Assembly (NCBI GenBank): GCA_900552565.1
Contig: USAK01000015.1
Coordinates: 1-39,886, forward strand
Source of the DNA: an uncultured Selenomonas sp.
GTDB taxonomy: Bacteria; Bacillota; Negativicutes; Selenomonadales; Selenomonadaceae
DNA length: 39,886 bases
Reading direction: 5' to 3'
This document shows, in pieces, positions 16,682 through 24,506 of the stretch. The notes under the pieces were generated by a model. That model was not told the DNA's origin. It saw only the letters and a program-made list of their open reading frames with translations, and searched no databases. Positions within the stretch are counted from its first letter, which is position 1. Every line of letters starts with the position of its first letter. A program made the position numbers and the translations under genes.

Positions 16682-18148
16682 ATGAAGAAAAATCTGGGCC
16701 GCATGGGCCTGCCCATCGGCATTATCGTACTCATCTTGCTGCTGCTGATTCCGACGCCGGCAGACCTTTCGACGGCGGGGCACAGGATGCTGGCCATCCT
16801 CGTGTTCTCGGTCATTATCTGGATGACCGAAGCCGTATCGTATCCGGTATCCTCTGGCATCATTATGTCGCTCATGGCCTTTTTGCTCGGCACGGCGCCG
16901 AATATGGCCAATCCTTCCAAGATGCTCGGCACGTCGGGAGCCCTCAAGATGGCCCTGACCGGCTTTTCGAGCACGGCGCTGGCCCTTGTCGGTGCGGCAC
17001 TGCTGATTGCCGCGGCTATGATGAAAACGGGCCTCGATAAGCGCATTGCCCTGTTCGTCCTTTCGAAAATCGGCGCCAAGACGCATCATGTTCTCGCCGG
17101 CGTCATCTTCGTCGGCTTTGTGCTGAGCTTCTTCGTGCCGAGCACGACGGCGCGTGTTTCGTGTATGGTGCCAATTGTCATGGGCATCATCGCGGTCTTC
17201 GGCGTCTCGCGCAAGAGCAGGTTCGCTGCCATCATGCTGATTGCCGTCGCACAGGCCGACAGCATCTGGAACGTCGGCATCAAGACCGCTGCCGCGCAGA
17301 ACATGGTCGCGCTCGGTTTCATCGAGAAACAGCTCGGCACGACCATCAGCTGGCTTGACTGGTTCATTGCTGCCGCGCCGTTTGCCATCATCATGAGTGT
17401 CATCCTGTATTTTGTCCTGCTCAAGATTATGCCGCCGGAGATGAAAGAAATCCCGGGCGGCAGAGAAAAAATTGAGCAGGAGCTCGCAGCCCTCGGCCCG
17501 ATGAAGACAGACGAGAAAAAGCTCATGTTCATCTCCGTCGTGCTGCTGTTCTTCTGGGCCACGGAAAAAATCGTGCATCCTTTTGATACTTCTTCGACGA
17601 CGATTGTCGCCGTCACGCTCATGATGATGCCGGGCATCGGCATCATGACGTGGAAGGAAGTGCAGGAACGCATTAACTGGGGCACGCTGCTGCTGTTTGG
17701 CGTCGGCATCAGCCTCGGCTCGGCCATCCTCTCGACCAAAGCCGGTGAATGGATTGCCCATGTCATCGTCAATTCGTTTGGCCTGTTCGACGCGACGGCG
17801 ACGTTCATCATCGCGATTCTTGCCTTGTTCCTCATCCTCATTCATCTCGGCTTCGCGAGTGCTACGGCCCTTTCGTCTGCAATGATTCCAATCTGCATTT
17901 CCGTGCTGCAGGGCGCCGCTGAAAACACGACCCTCAACGTCGTCGGCATGGTCATGATTCTGCAGTACACCATCTGCTTTGGCTTCATCCTGCCCGTCAA
18001 CGCCCCGCAGAACATGATTGCCTACAGTACAGATACGTTTGAAGTCAAAGACTTCATCAAGACGGGCATCCCCCTGACGATTTTTGCTTACCTGACCATC
18101 CTGCTGCTGACCAATACGTATTGGAAATGGCTCGGACTGGTCCTCTGA
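16682..18148 (+). CDS. DASS/SLC13-family anion:sodium symporter (probable di/tricarboxylate)
   Basis: Inner-membrane secondary transporter of the divalent-anion:Na+ symporter family. The 488 residues have about 11-12 hydrophobic segments. Family marks include FFVPSTTARVSCMVPIVMGI in the first half (the SNT-like substrate/Na+ site, here STT) and FILPVNAPQNMIAYSTDTFE in the second, a pattern seen in citrate/dicarboxylate members. ATG 16682 is chosen for GGGGAGGA 8-15 nt upstream; a longer in-frame start at 16643 lies just after the attenuator T tract and lacks a ribosome site. Substrate is not determinable; C4-dicarboxylates or citrate are most likely. Flanked by folate genes but has its own promoter and terminator. 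Confidence 0.88.
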   Translation: MKKNLGRMGLPIGIIVLILLLLIPTPADLSTAGHRMLAILVFSVIIWMTEAVSYPVSSGIIMSLMAFLLGTAPNMANPSKMLGTSGALKMALTGFSSTALALVGAALLIAAAMMKTGLDKRIALFVLSKIGAKTHHVLAGVIFVGFVLSFFVPSTTARVSCMVPIVMGIIAVFGVSRKSRFAAIMLIAVAQADSIWNVGIKTAAAQNMVALGFIEKQLGTTISWLDWFIAAAPFAIIMSVILYFVLLKIMPPEMKEIPGGREKIEQELAALGPMKTDEKKLMFISVVLLFFWATEKIVHPFDTSSTTIVAVTLMMMPGIGIMTWKEVQERINWGTLLLFGVGISLGSAILSTKAGEWIAHVIVNSFGLFDATATFIIAILALFLILIHLGFASATALSSAMIPICISVLQGAAENTTLNVVGMVMILQYTICFGFILPVNAPQNMIAYSTDTFEVKDFIKTGIPLTIFAYLTILLLTNTYWKWLGLVL

Positions 18149-18170
18149 TTCATCTATAAAGCACAAACCC

Positions 18171-18211
18171 ACGGCGGGCTCAGCATTTTCCCTGAGCCCG
18201 TCGTATTTTTA
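18171..18211 (+). terminator. Intrinsic terminator after the DASS transporter
   Basis: ACGGCGGGCTCAG (18171-18183) pairs with CTGAGCCCGTCGT (18192-18204), followed by ATTTTT. Confidence 0.92.
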
Positions 18212-18280
18212 TGTTAAAGCAGGCGGATTATATCTTTGGCTTCATAGATAAAGCCGCAAGTGGGAGATGCAGGCGGCTAC

Positions 18281-18309
18281 TTGCAAAATGTCAGGAAAGA
18301 CTTTACAAT
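18281..18309 (+). promoter_or_regulatory. Promoter for the metF-like/nfnAB operon
   Basis: TTGCAA (18281-18286) and TACAAT (18304-18309), 17-bp spacer, about 50 bp before the start codon. Its -35 overlaps the right arm of the inverted repeat GCAAGT / ACTTGC (about 18256-18284), a possible operator. Confidence 0.62.
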
Positions 18310-18358
18310 ATTAATGATATTTACGCATTTTTTGACCAATAATTTTCGGAGGGCTGCT

Positions 18359-19102
18359 ATGAAGTGTATTTCTGTAGAACTCGTTCCACGTGACGAGGAC
18401 TCTTTGCGGCAGGAACTTTCCTTGCTGGCGAAGTTCAAAGATAAAGTCGATGTTGTTAATATCCCCGACCTTTTGCGTTTTCCGATTCGCAGCTGGCAGG
18501 GGGCAGCGATTGCGCAGGAGTCTTTCCCCGCGTCGATGCCGCACATCCGCGCGATGGATGTTGACCTTGACAAAGAGCTCACGATGAAGGCTTACCTGCG
18601 TGAGCACAATATCCGCGAGGTACTCGTCATCGAGGGCGACCCGCCGCAGGATATGATGCATGAGGTTTATCCGACGAACAGCGTCGATGTCATCTGGAAG
18701 TTCCGCAAGGAAATGCCGGAAGTCAAGGTCTACGCGGGTATTGATCAGTACCGCGGCTCGATGGCACAGGAGCTTTACCGCATCAAGCGCAAGCTGCAGG
18801 CCGGTGCCGCTGGCTTCTTCACGCAGCCGTTCTTCGATATGCGTTATCTGGAAGTTTATGCTGACATGCTGCAGGGGCTTGAGGTCTATTGGGGCGTATC
18901 GCCTGTCATGAGCGCACGTTCGCAGAGCTATTGGGAGCGCAAGAACAACGTTGTTTTCCCGCATGCCTTTGAGCCGACGCTTGAATGGAGCGTGGATTTT
19001 GCGAAAAAGGTCATGGCCTATGCCGAACGCGAGAAGGCCAATGTGTATCTGATGCCGATCAAGACGAACCTCGAGGCCTATCTTGCAGGTGTTCTTGGCT
19101 GA
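18359..19102 (+). CDS. Methylenetetrahydrofolate reductase-like protein (short MetF)
   Basis: Flavoprotein family that reduces 5,10-methylene-THF to 5-methyl-THF for methionine synthesis or acetogenesis. The 247 residues are shorter than E. coli MetF (296) and only the core TIM barrel is present: ISVELVPRDEDSL at the start (in place of the usual EFFPP), EGDPPQDM near residue 89, and LQAGAAGFFTQPFFDMRYLE (about 144-163), which matches the family's GA-x-F-x-TQ-x-F-x-D. ATG 18359 has TCGGAGGG 6-13 nt upstream; the longer frame from 18260 is unsupported. It is 29 nt before an NfnA-like subunit, so the two are co-transcribed. No MetV partner is in the window. Family membership is fairly sure; the electron donor is not known. 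Confidence 0.82.
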   Translation: MKCISVELVPRDEDSLRQELSLLAKFKDKVDVVNIPDLLRFPIRSWQGAAIAQESFPASMPHIRAMDVDLDKELTMKAYLREHNIREVLVIEGDPPQDMMHEVYPTNSVDVIWKFRKEMPEVKVYAGIDQYRGSMAQELYRIKRKLQAGAAGFFTQPFFDMRYLEVYADMLQGLEVYWGVSPVMSARSQSYWERKNNVVFPHAFEPTLEWSVDFAKKVMAYAEREKANVYLMPIKTNLEAYLAGVLG

Positions 19103-19131
19103 CAATATCATATATAGTAGGAGAGTGAACC

Positions 19132-19977
19132 ATGTTTAAGATCCTGAAAAAAGAGGAATGGTCGCCGAATGTCTACGCGATGGACATCGAGGCACCGCGT
19201 GTCGCGAAAAAAGCGCAGGCCGGTCAGTTCATCGTGCTGCGCGTCAATGAGCAGGGCGAACGCATCCCTCTGACGATTGCCGATTATGACCGCGAGACGG
19301 GGCGCATCCTGATTGTCTTTCAGGCCATCGGGGCTTCGACGATGGAGCTGGCGGCCCTGAATGAAGGCGATTATATCCTCGACTTCGTCGGTCCTTTGGG
19401 GCGTCCTTCGGAAATCAAGAAGCTCGACGGCACGATGGTTGTCGTGGGCGGCGGCATCGGCGTTGCCCCGACGTATCCAATTGCGCGTGCTATGAAGGAA
19501 GCCGGCAATAAGGTCATTGCCATTATGGGGGCAAAGAATAAAGACATCCTTATTATGGAAGATGAGATGAAGGCCGTGACGGACGAAGTCCTCGTGACGA
19601 CGGATGACGGTTCGTACGGCATCAAGGGCTTTGTCACGAATGCTGTACAGGCTCTCGTGGACCGCGGCGAGAAAATTGCGCAGATTACGGCGATTGGTCC
19701 GGTCATCATGATGAAGAGCGTGGCCGACGCGACGCGTGACCTCGGCATTCATACGGTCGTTTCCCTCAACCCGATTATGGTGGACGGCACGGGCATGTGC
19801 GGCGGCTGCCGCGTGACGATTGGCGATGAGACGAAATTCGCCTGCGTCGACGGTCCGGAATTTGATGGTCACCTCGTGGACTTTAAGGGCCTCATGAGCC
19901 GCCAGCGCATGTACCGCGACAAAGAAGCCATCGAGAAGGACCACGTCTGCCATATCGGTCTGGGAGGGGATAAATAA
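19132..19977 (+). CDS. nfnA: NfnA-like ferredoxin-NADP oxidoreductase FAD/NAD-binding subunit
   Basis: Probable small subunit of the electron-bifurcating NADH-dependent ferredoxin:NADP+ oxidoreductase (also annotated as sulfide dehydrogenase subunit B; related to PyrK). The 281 residues contain a ferredoxin-reductase FAD domain (ERIPLTIADYD, about 42-52), an NAD-binding domain (VVVGGGIGVAPTYPIARAMK, about 104-123) and a C-terminal [2Fe-2S] motif with C223, C226 and C238 (DGTGMCGGCRV...KFACVDGPEF). RBS is AGGAGAG. The stop overlaps the next start (TAATG), and the partner is a GltA-like flavoprotein, which is the NfnAB arrangement. PyrK is less likely because no pyrD is adjacent. Confidence 0.85.
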   Translation: MFKILKKEEWSPNVYAMDIEAPRVAKKAQAGQFIVLRVNEQGERIPLTIADYDRETGRILIVFQAIGASTMELAALNEGDYILDFVGPLGRPSEIKKLDGTMVVVGGGIGVAPTYPIARAMKEAGNKVIAIMGAKNKDILIMEDEMKAVTDEVLVTTDDGSYGIKGFVTNAVQALVDRGEKIAQITAIGPVIMMKSVADATRDLGIHTVVSLNPIMVDGTGMCGGCRVTIGDETKFACVDGPEFDGHLVDFKGLMSRQRMYRDKEAIEKDHVCHIGLGGDK

Positions 19978-21380
19978 TGGCCTTACAGCTCAAGAAACAC
20001 GAAATGCCGGTGCAGGACCCGAAGATCCGCGCGCATAATTTTGATGAAGTCGCCCTTGGCTATGATGAAGATACGGCTGTGGCCGAGGCTGAGCGCTGCC
20101 TGCACTGCAAGGTGCCGCAGTGCCGCAAGGGCTGCCCTGTCGCCATTGATATCCCGACGTTCATCGGCAAAATCAAGGAACGCGACTTTGACGGCGCCAT
20201 TGCGACGATTAAGGAGTCGAACGCGCTGCCGGCTATCTGCGGCCGCGTCTGCCCGCAGGAAAATCAGTGCGAAAAACACTGCATCCTTGCCAAACGCGGG
20301 GAATCCGTCGCTATCGGCCGACTCGAACGCTATGTGGCTGACCGCGAGCTTGCGGCCAATAAAGAGGTCAAGCCCGTGGAGCGTGCTGCTGATGCTCAGA
20401 AAGTCGCGGTCATCGGTGCCGGTCCTTCCGGCCTTTCGTGTGCCGGCGACCTGGCGAAGAAGGGCTACGACGTGACGATTTTCGAGGCCCTGCACAAGGC
20501 CGGCGGCGTGCTGTCCTATGGCATCCCGGAATTCCGTCTGCCGAAGGATACGGTTGTCAAGAAGGAAATCGAGAACATCGAGAAACTCGGCGTCAAGATT
20601 GAAGTTGACTCGGTGGCCGGCCGCCTTTACACGGTCGACGAGCTCATGCAGGAAGAAGGCTTCGATGCCGTGTTCATCGGCACGGGTGCTGGCCTGCCAC
20701 GTTTCCAGGGCATTCCGGGCGAGAGTTTCAACGGCGTTTATTCGGCCAATGAGTTCCTCACGCGCTGCAATCTCATGAAAGCCTACAAATTCCCGGAATA
20801 CGCGACGCCGATTCAGGTCGGAAAGCATGTCGCCGTCGTCGGCGGCGGCAATGTCGCGATGGATGCCGCCCGCACGGCCCTGCGCCTTGGTGCGGAGAAA
20901 GTTTCCATCATCTACCGCCGCAGCGAGGCGGAGATTCCGGCGCGCGCGGAAGAAGTCGGCCATGCTAAGGAAGAGGGCATCGACTTTCAGCTGCTGACAA
21001 ATCCTATCGAAGTGCTTGGCGATGAGAACGGCTGGGTTAAAGGCCTCAAATGCATCCGTATGGAGCTTGGCGAACCCGATGCTTCGGGACGCCGCCGTCC
21101 AATTCCTATTGAAGGTTCGGAATTTGACATGGCGATGGACACGGTCATCATCGCCATCGGCACGGGCCCGAACCCGATTATCGCACACACGACGCCGGGG
21201 CTTGAGACGACGAAGCGCGGCAACATCGCAGCGGATGAAGAGACGTGTGCCACGTCGAAAGAGGGCGTCTTTGCGGGCGGCGATATTGTCACGGGCGCCG
21301 CGACGGTCATTCTCGCCATGGGCGCGGGCCGCAAAGCTGCTGTCGCGATTGACAAATATCTGAAGAGCAAGAAAAAATGA
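19977..21380 (+). CDS. nfnB: NfnB-like / GltA-type NADPH-dependent flavoprotein subunit
   Basis: Probable large subunit of NfnAB (annotated in many genomes as NADPH-dependent glutamate synthase small chain, homotetrameric GltA). The 467 residues carry two [4Fe-4S] motifs at the N-terminus (C41, C44, C49, C53 in CLHCKVPQCRKGC; C88, C92, C98, C102), an FAD GxGxxG fold (VAVIGAGPSGLSCAGDLAKK, about 137-156) and an NADPH fold (VAVVGGGNVAMDAARTALRL, about 285-304). The last stretch FAGGDIVTGAATVILAMGAG binds FAD. No glutamate synthase large subunit is nearby, and the preceding gene is the matching NfnA-type subunit, so NfnB is preferred. Expected role is to couple NADH and ferredoxin to NADPH. The stop overlaps the next gene. 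Confidence 0.85.
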   Translation: MALQLKKHEMPVQDPKIRAHNFDEVALGYDEDTAVAEAERCLHCKVPQCRKGCPVAIDIPTFIGKIKERDFDGAIATIKESNALPAICGRVCPQENQCEKHCILAKRGESVAIGRLERYVADRELAANKEVKPVERAADAQKVAVIGAGPSGLSCAGDLAKKGYDVTIFEALHKAGGVLSYGIPEFRLPKDTVVKKEIENIEKLGVKIEVDSVAGRLYTVDELMQEEGFDAVFIGTGAGLPRFQGIPGESFNGVYSANEFLTRCNLMKAYKFPEYATPIQVGKHVAVVGGGNVAMDAARTALRLGAEKVSIIYRRSEAEIPARAEEVGHAKEEGIDFQLLTNPIEVLGDENGWVKGLKCIRMELGEPDASGRRRPIPIEGSEFDMAMDTVIIAIGTGPNPIIAHTTPGLETTKRGNIAADEETCATSKEGVFAGGDIVTGAATVILAMGAGRKAAVAIDKYLKSKKK

Positions 21381-21958
21381 TGGATTTTACGGCAATTGAC
21401 TTTGAGACGGCCACCGGGGCGCGCAATTCTGCCTGCAGCGTGGCTGTCGTGACCATCCGTGACGGTCAGGTGGCCGACTCGTATTACACGCTGATTCAGC
21501 CGCCGGAAAACCGCTACAATTATTTCAATACGCAGATTCACGGGCTGACCAAAGAGGATACAAAGGACGCTGCCGACTTTGCCGGCATCTGGCCGGAGCT
21601 TGAAGAGCATCTGGCCGGACAGATTGTCGTCGCGCACAACGCGAAATTCGACATGGGCGTGCTGCGTGCGTGTCTTTCGCTCTACGGCCTTTCCGCACCG
21701 GAATTTTCCTACTGCGATACGCTCGCGATTGCGCGCCGGGCCTGGCCGAATCTGGCCAATCACAAACTCAGCACGGTCGGGGCATTTCTCAATCTGCATT
21801 TCCGCCATCACGATGCTCTCGAGGATGCGAAGGCCTGTGCGGCCATCCCAATTTACGCAGGACAGGAACTTTCTGATACGAGCCTTGAGGCCCTCGTGCA
21901 TCATCTCGGCATCGATATCAAGCCGTTCGGTTTCCGCCGCAGCGGTTTGTTTGGCTGA
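21377..21958 (+). CDS. DEDDh 3'-5' exonuclease (DnaQ/PolC epsilon-like)
   Basis: Stand-alone 193-residue exonuclease of the DnaQ superfamily. The metal-binding motifs are in order: DFET (D8, E10), AHNAKFDMGVLR (Exo II, about 87-98) and HHDALEDAKACA (Exo III with its His and Asp, about 148-160). GLTKED after the first strand is typical for this group. It is much shorter than full PolC and has no polymerase part. ATG 21377 overlaps the nfnB stop (ATGATG), so it is translationally coupled, though I see no functional link. The substrate is unknown. Confidence 0.9.
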   Translation: MMDFTAIDFETATGARNSACSVAVVTIRDGQVADSYYTLIQPPENRYNYFNTQIHGLTKEDTKDAADFAGIWPELEEHLAGQIVVAHNAKFDMGVLRACLSLYGLSAPEFSYCDTLAIARRAWPNLANHKLSTVGAFLNLHFRHHDALEDAKACAAIPIYAGQELSDTSLEALVHHLGIDIKPFGFRRSGLFG

Positions 21959-21986
21959 TTCTGCAGATAGGTAAGGAGTATGTGCT

Positions 21987-22487
21987 ATGATTCTTGTCAG
22001 TGCCTGCCTGCTTGGGCAGAATGTCAAGTACAATGGCGGCAATAATGCCTGTGAGTTATTGCAGGTATATGAAGGACAGGGGCATTTTGTCCCCATCTGC
22101 CCCGAGGGCTTTGCCGCCCTGCCGATACCGCGTCCGCCGATGGAAATCCAGCAGGGCACAGGTGAGGACCTGCTCGCAGGCAGGGTTCGCGCCTTGGATA
22201 GGACGGGCAGGGACATGACAGAGTCGCTTCGCCTTGGTGCGCAGAAGGCATTGGCATTAGCGCAGAAATATCATGCCAAAACCGCCATACTCAAAGAAAG
22301 CAGCCCATCCTGCGGCGTGCATCGCATTTACGATGGCAGCTTTGCGGGACGAAAAATCCCCGGCAGCGGCGCCGCGGCGGCGCTGCTGCGTGAGCATGGC
22401 CTGACGCTCTATTCTGAAAAAGAATTGACGCCGGCCCTGCTGGCAAAGCTGGTGGCAGAGGATAAAGATTCGATGAAAAACGAATAA
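21987..22487 (+). CDS. DUF523 family protein
   Basis: Conserved protein of unknown function. The 166 residues show the full family pattern: MILVSACLLGQNVKYNGGNN at the start, CPEGFAALPIPRPPMEIQ (cysteine and double-proline motif, about 38-56), and ILKESSPSCGVHRIYDGSFA (about 100-119). The conserved cysteines C7, C38 and C109 suggest metal or redox chemistry, but this is inference. The RBS AAGGAG is 8-13 nt upstream of ATG 21987. It follows the exonuclease by 28 nt and precedes a terminator. Confidence 0.92.
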   Translation: MILVSACLLGQNVKYNGGNNACELLQVYEGQGHFVPICPEGFAALPIPRPPMEIQQGTGEDLLAGRVRALDRTGRDMTESLRLGAQKALALAQKYHAKTAILKESSPSCGVHRIYDGSFAGRKIPGSGAAAALLREHGLTLYSEKELTPALLAKLVAEDKDSMKNE

Positions 22488-22508
22488 TGCCGTGCATTTC
22501 CGGAAAAC

Positions 22509-22543
22509 AAACAGGTTCACAAAACAGTGGGCCTGTTTTTTTT
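22509..22543 (+). terminator. Intrinsic terminator after the DUF523 gene
   Basis: AAACAGGTTCAC (22509-22520) pairs with GTGGGCCTGTTT (22527-22538) with two wobbles, then a long T run. Confidence 0.88.
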
Positions 22544-22603
22544 ATTTCTATGTGATTTATTTGTATTACTAAACATATTCTAAAATAGAATAATAGAAAA
22601 CGC

Positions 22604-22633
22604 TTGCAGAAACCGTTCCCCATATTATATAAT
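22604..22633 (+). promoter_or_regulatory. Promoter of the OmpM-type porin gene
   Basis: TTGCAG (22604-22609) and TATAAT (22628-22633), 18-bp spacer, preceded by an A/T-rich stretch (22540-22600) that may act as an UP element. The start would lie near 22640, giving a leader of about 105 nt. Confidence 0.78.
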
Positions 22634-22640
22634 AAAACCA

Positions 22641-22720
22641 GTTTCAATAAGAAACAGTCGAAGCATCGTTAGGGGAATATGAGGAAACTTGGACACTCAT
22701 AAAAAGAAGCGATGCAAAAC
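22641..22720 (+). promoter_or_regulatory. Structured 5' leader of the porin mRNA with a mini-ORF
   Basis: Three nested or serial stems can be drawn: GTTTC-AATAA-GAAAC (22641-22655) at the presumed mRNA 5' end; GCATCG (22663-22668) with CGATGC (22710-22715); and inside it TATGAG (22678-22683) with CTCATA (22696-22701). The inner part also encodes a seven-codon ORF, MRKLGHS (22679-22702), with AGGGG as a possible ribosome site. Possible roles are mRNA stability or translational control. Confidence 0.5.
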
Positions 22721-22745
22721 AATCATCTTTTAGGGGGAGTTCATA

Positions 22746-24086
22746 ATGAAGAAAACTCTGGTATCTGCACTCACGACCGCTCTTGTTGTTGGCGCCGCAT
22801 CGACGACGTTCGCAGCTGCAAATCCGTTCTCGGATGTACCGGCTGACCATTGGGCATACGATGCTGTATCGCAGCTCGCAGCTGATGGCGTCATTGAAGG
22901 CTATGGGGATACGACCTTCCGCGGCAATCAGAACATCACGCGTTATGAGATGGCTCAGATGATCGCTAAGGCAATGGCCAAGAGCGATGTCTCCGCTGCA
23001 GATAAGGCTCTCATCGACAAACTCGCTGCCGAGTTCTCCGATGAGCTCAGCAACCTCGGCGTCCGCGTCGCCAACCTCGAGCGCAATGCCGACAAGGTAA
23101 AATGGAACGGCCTCGTCGAGTACACGTATACGAGCACGCGTCATGACACGCAGAGCAATGCTACGAAGAGCAAGGTAAATGATGATGACCTCGTCTTCCG
23201 TCTCGAGCCGAAAGCTGAAGTCAACAAGAACTGGGATGTCCATGCACGTCTCGATGCTGATATGAAACTTGACAAAGATCAGGGAAGCGACGGTAAAGTA
23301 GACCTCAAGCGTGTCTGGGCAGAAGGCCACTATGACAACTTCAACGTCAAACTCGGTAAACTGCCGAATGCCATCAACCTGCTTTCGACGACGGATGACC
23401 CGTACTCCGGTGCTGCCGTAACGTTCGGCAAAGACCTCAAGGTCACGCTCGAAGCTGGCCGTATTGATGCTGGTTCTGACTTTGGCGATGTTGGCCGTAA
23501 GACGAGCGGTCTGCTCCCAGGCAGTGATGAGCATGTATTCAAGACAACGGATGATACGGTAAACTTCCAGGGCATCAACTTCGGCTATGCTAAGAGCAAA
23601 TTCTATGGCAATGCTGGTTATGAGCATATGGATGGTGCAACGTTCAACCCAGGTTACACGCTGGCTAAAGCTTACAAGAACAGCGATAAAGCTGGTCAGG
23701 ACAATGAGTTCAAGGCCAACATCTGGTTTGTTAATGCTGGCTACCGCTTTGACCACAACAATTTCTTCAAGGCAGAGTATGCACAGAACACGGAAGCTGA
23801 CAACTATGACAATGCTTATAGCTTCGAATATGACTACAAGGGTGCTCAGCCGGAGAACCCGGGCACTTGGGGCATGTACCTTGCTTACCGCAACCTCGGT
23901 CAGTACGCTGCTCCGTGGTCCACGTACGGCGATGGTGTTGACGGCGGCCAGAAAGGCATCGAAGTCGGCACGACGTACACGGCATTCCGCAACATTCAGT
24001 TCATTGCCAAATACTTCAACGGCAAGGACATCGCTGCAGACAAAGATGCATCGAAGCTCTTCGGCCGTATCGATGTATTCTTCTGA
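22746..24086 (+). CDS. S-layer-homology-domain outer-membrane porin (OmpM-like)
   Basis: Major outer-membrane protein of diderm Firmicutes that both forms a pore and tethers the outer membrane to peptidoglycan through its SLH domain. The 446 residues comprise a signal peptide (1-23, cleavage near TFA/AA), one SLH domain (about 26-78, NPFSDVPADHWAYDAVSQLA and ITRYEMAQMIAKAM), a short coiled coil (about 83-113) and a beta-barrel rich in alternating aromatic/polar strands (LVEYTYTSTR, KLGKLPNAINL). The last residue is Phe (RIDVFF), the BAM recognition signal. Codon choice is more regular than in neighbours, with a strong promoter and GGGGGAG ribosome site, suggesting high expression. Function as a porin is inferred from the architecture. 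Confidence 0.94.
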   Translation: MKKTLVSALTTALVVGAASTTFAAANPFSDVPADHWAYDAVSQLAADGVIEGYGDTTFRGNQNITRYEMAQMIAKAMAKSDVSAADKALIDKLAAEFSDELSNLGVRVANLERNADKVKWNGLVEYTYTSTRHDTQSNATKSKVNDDDLVFRLEPKAEVNKNWDVHARLDADMKLDKDQGSDGKVDLKRVWAEGHYDNFNVKLGKLPNAINLLSTTDDPYSGAAVTFGKDLKVTLEAGRIDAGSDFGDVGRKTSGLLPGSDEHVFKTTDDTVNFQGINFGYAKSKFYGNAGYEHMDGATFNPGYTLAKAYKNSDKAGQDNEFKANIWFVNAGYRFDHNNFFKAEYAQNTEADNYDNAYSFEYDYKGAQPENPGTWGMYLAYRNLGQYAAPWSTYGDGVDGGQKGIEVGTTYTAFRNIQFIAKYFNGKDIAADKDASKLFGRIDVFF

Positions 24087-24115
24087 TTTCCTCAGTAAAA
24101 ATACAACGTCACATG

Positions 24116-24152
24116 CAAAAAAAAGACAGCTCCTCGCGGGCTGTCTTTTTTG
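24116..24152. terminator. Bidirectional terminator between the porin and azlD genes
   Basis: AAAAAGACAGC (24120-24130) pairs with GCTGTCTTTTT (24140-24150). It has A-runs on the left and T-runs on the right, so it works for the porin on the + strand and for azlCD on the - strand. Confidence 0.9.
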
Positions 24153-24176
24153 TATATGGATGATTTCCTGAATGAT

Positions 24177-24506
24177 TCAATGGAAGACGTATTGGAGCAA
24201 AAGCATGTAAGCGATGGTGCCGCCGGCAATTGACAGCAGCATCTGGCGTTTCCATTGGTGCAGGGCCACGGTGATGATGATGCCGAGAATTTCGGGCAGG
24301 CCGTAATTGCCGGTTGTAAACGAAACATCCTTGAGGCAGTAGACGACGAGCATGGCAAAAATCGCGCAGGGCAGGGCTCTGCCGAGATACTGAATATAAT
24401 CGGGCGTCGGCTTCTTGGAAGAGAAGACGAGGAACGGCAGGAAGCGCGTGAGCATCGTGCCGATGGAGCACATGGCAATGGTGATGATTTGTTCGGTCAG
24501 TGTCAT
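24177..24506 (-). CDS. azlD: AzlD-family branched-chain amino-acid export protein
   Basis: Small membrane partner of AzlC. The 109 residues have three or four hydrophobic helices with the family's TRFLPFLVF near residue 21 and [21 protein letters not shown]. It starts at once after the azlC stop (TAA then ATG), so the two are translationally coupled. AzlCD complexes export branched-chain amino acids or analogues; the substrate here is not proved. The gene ends 25 nt before the bidirectional terminator. Confidence 0.92.
   Translation of the reverse strand: MTLTEQIITIAMCSIGTMLTRFLPFLVFSSKKPTPDYIQYLGRALPCAIFAMLVVYCLKDVSFTTGNYGLPEILGIIITVALHQWKRQMLLSIAGGTIAYMLLLQYVFH

Noticed and set aside
19132..21380. 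PyrK plus glutamate synthase small subunit as separate functions
   Set aside because: No pyrD and no glutamate synthase large subunit are near; overlap and domain order fit NfnAB better. It remains an alternative.
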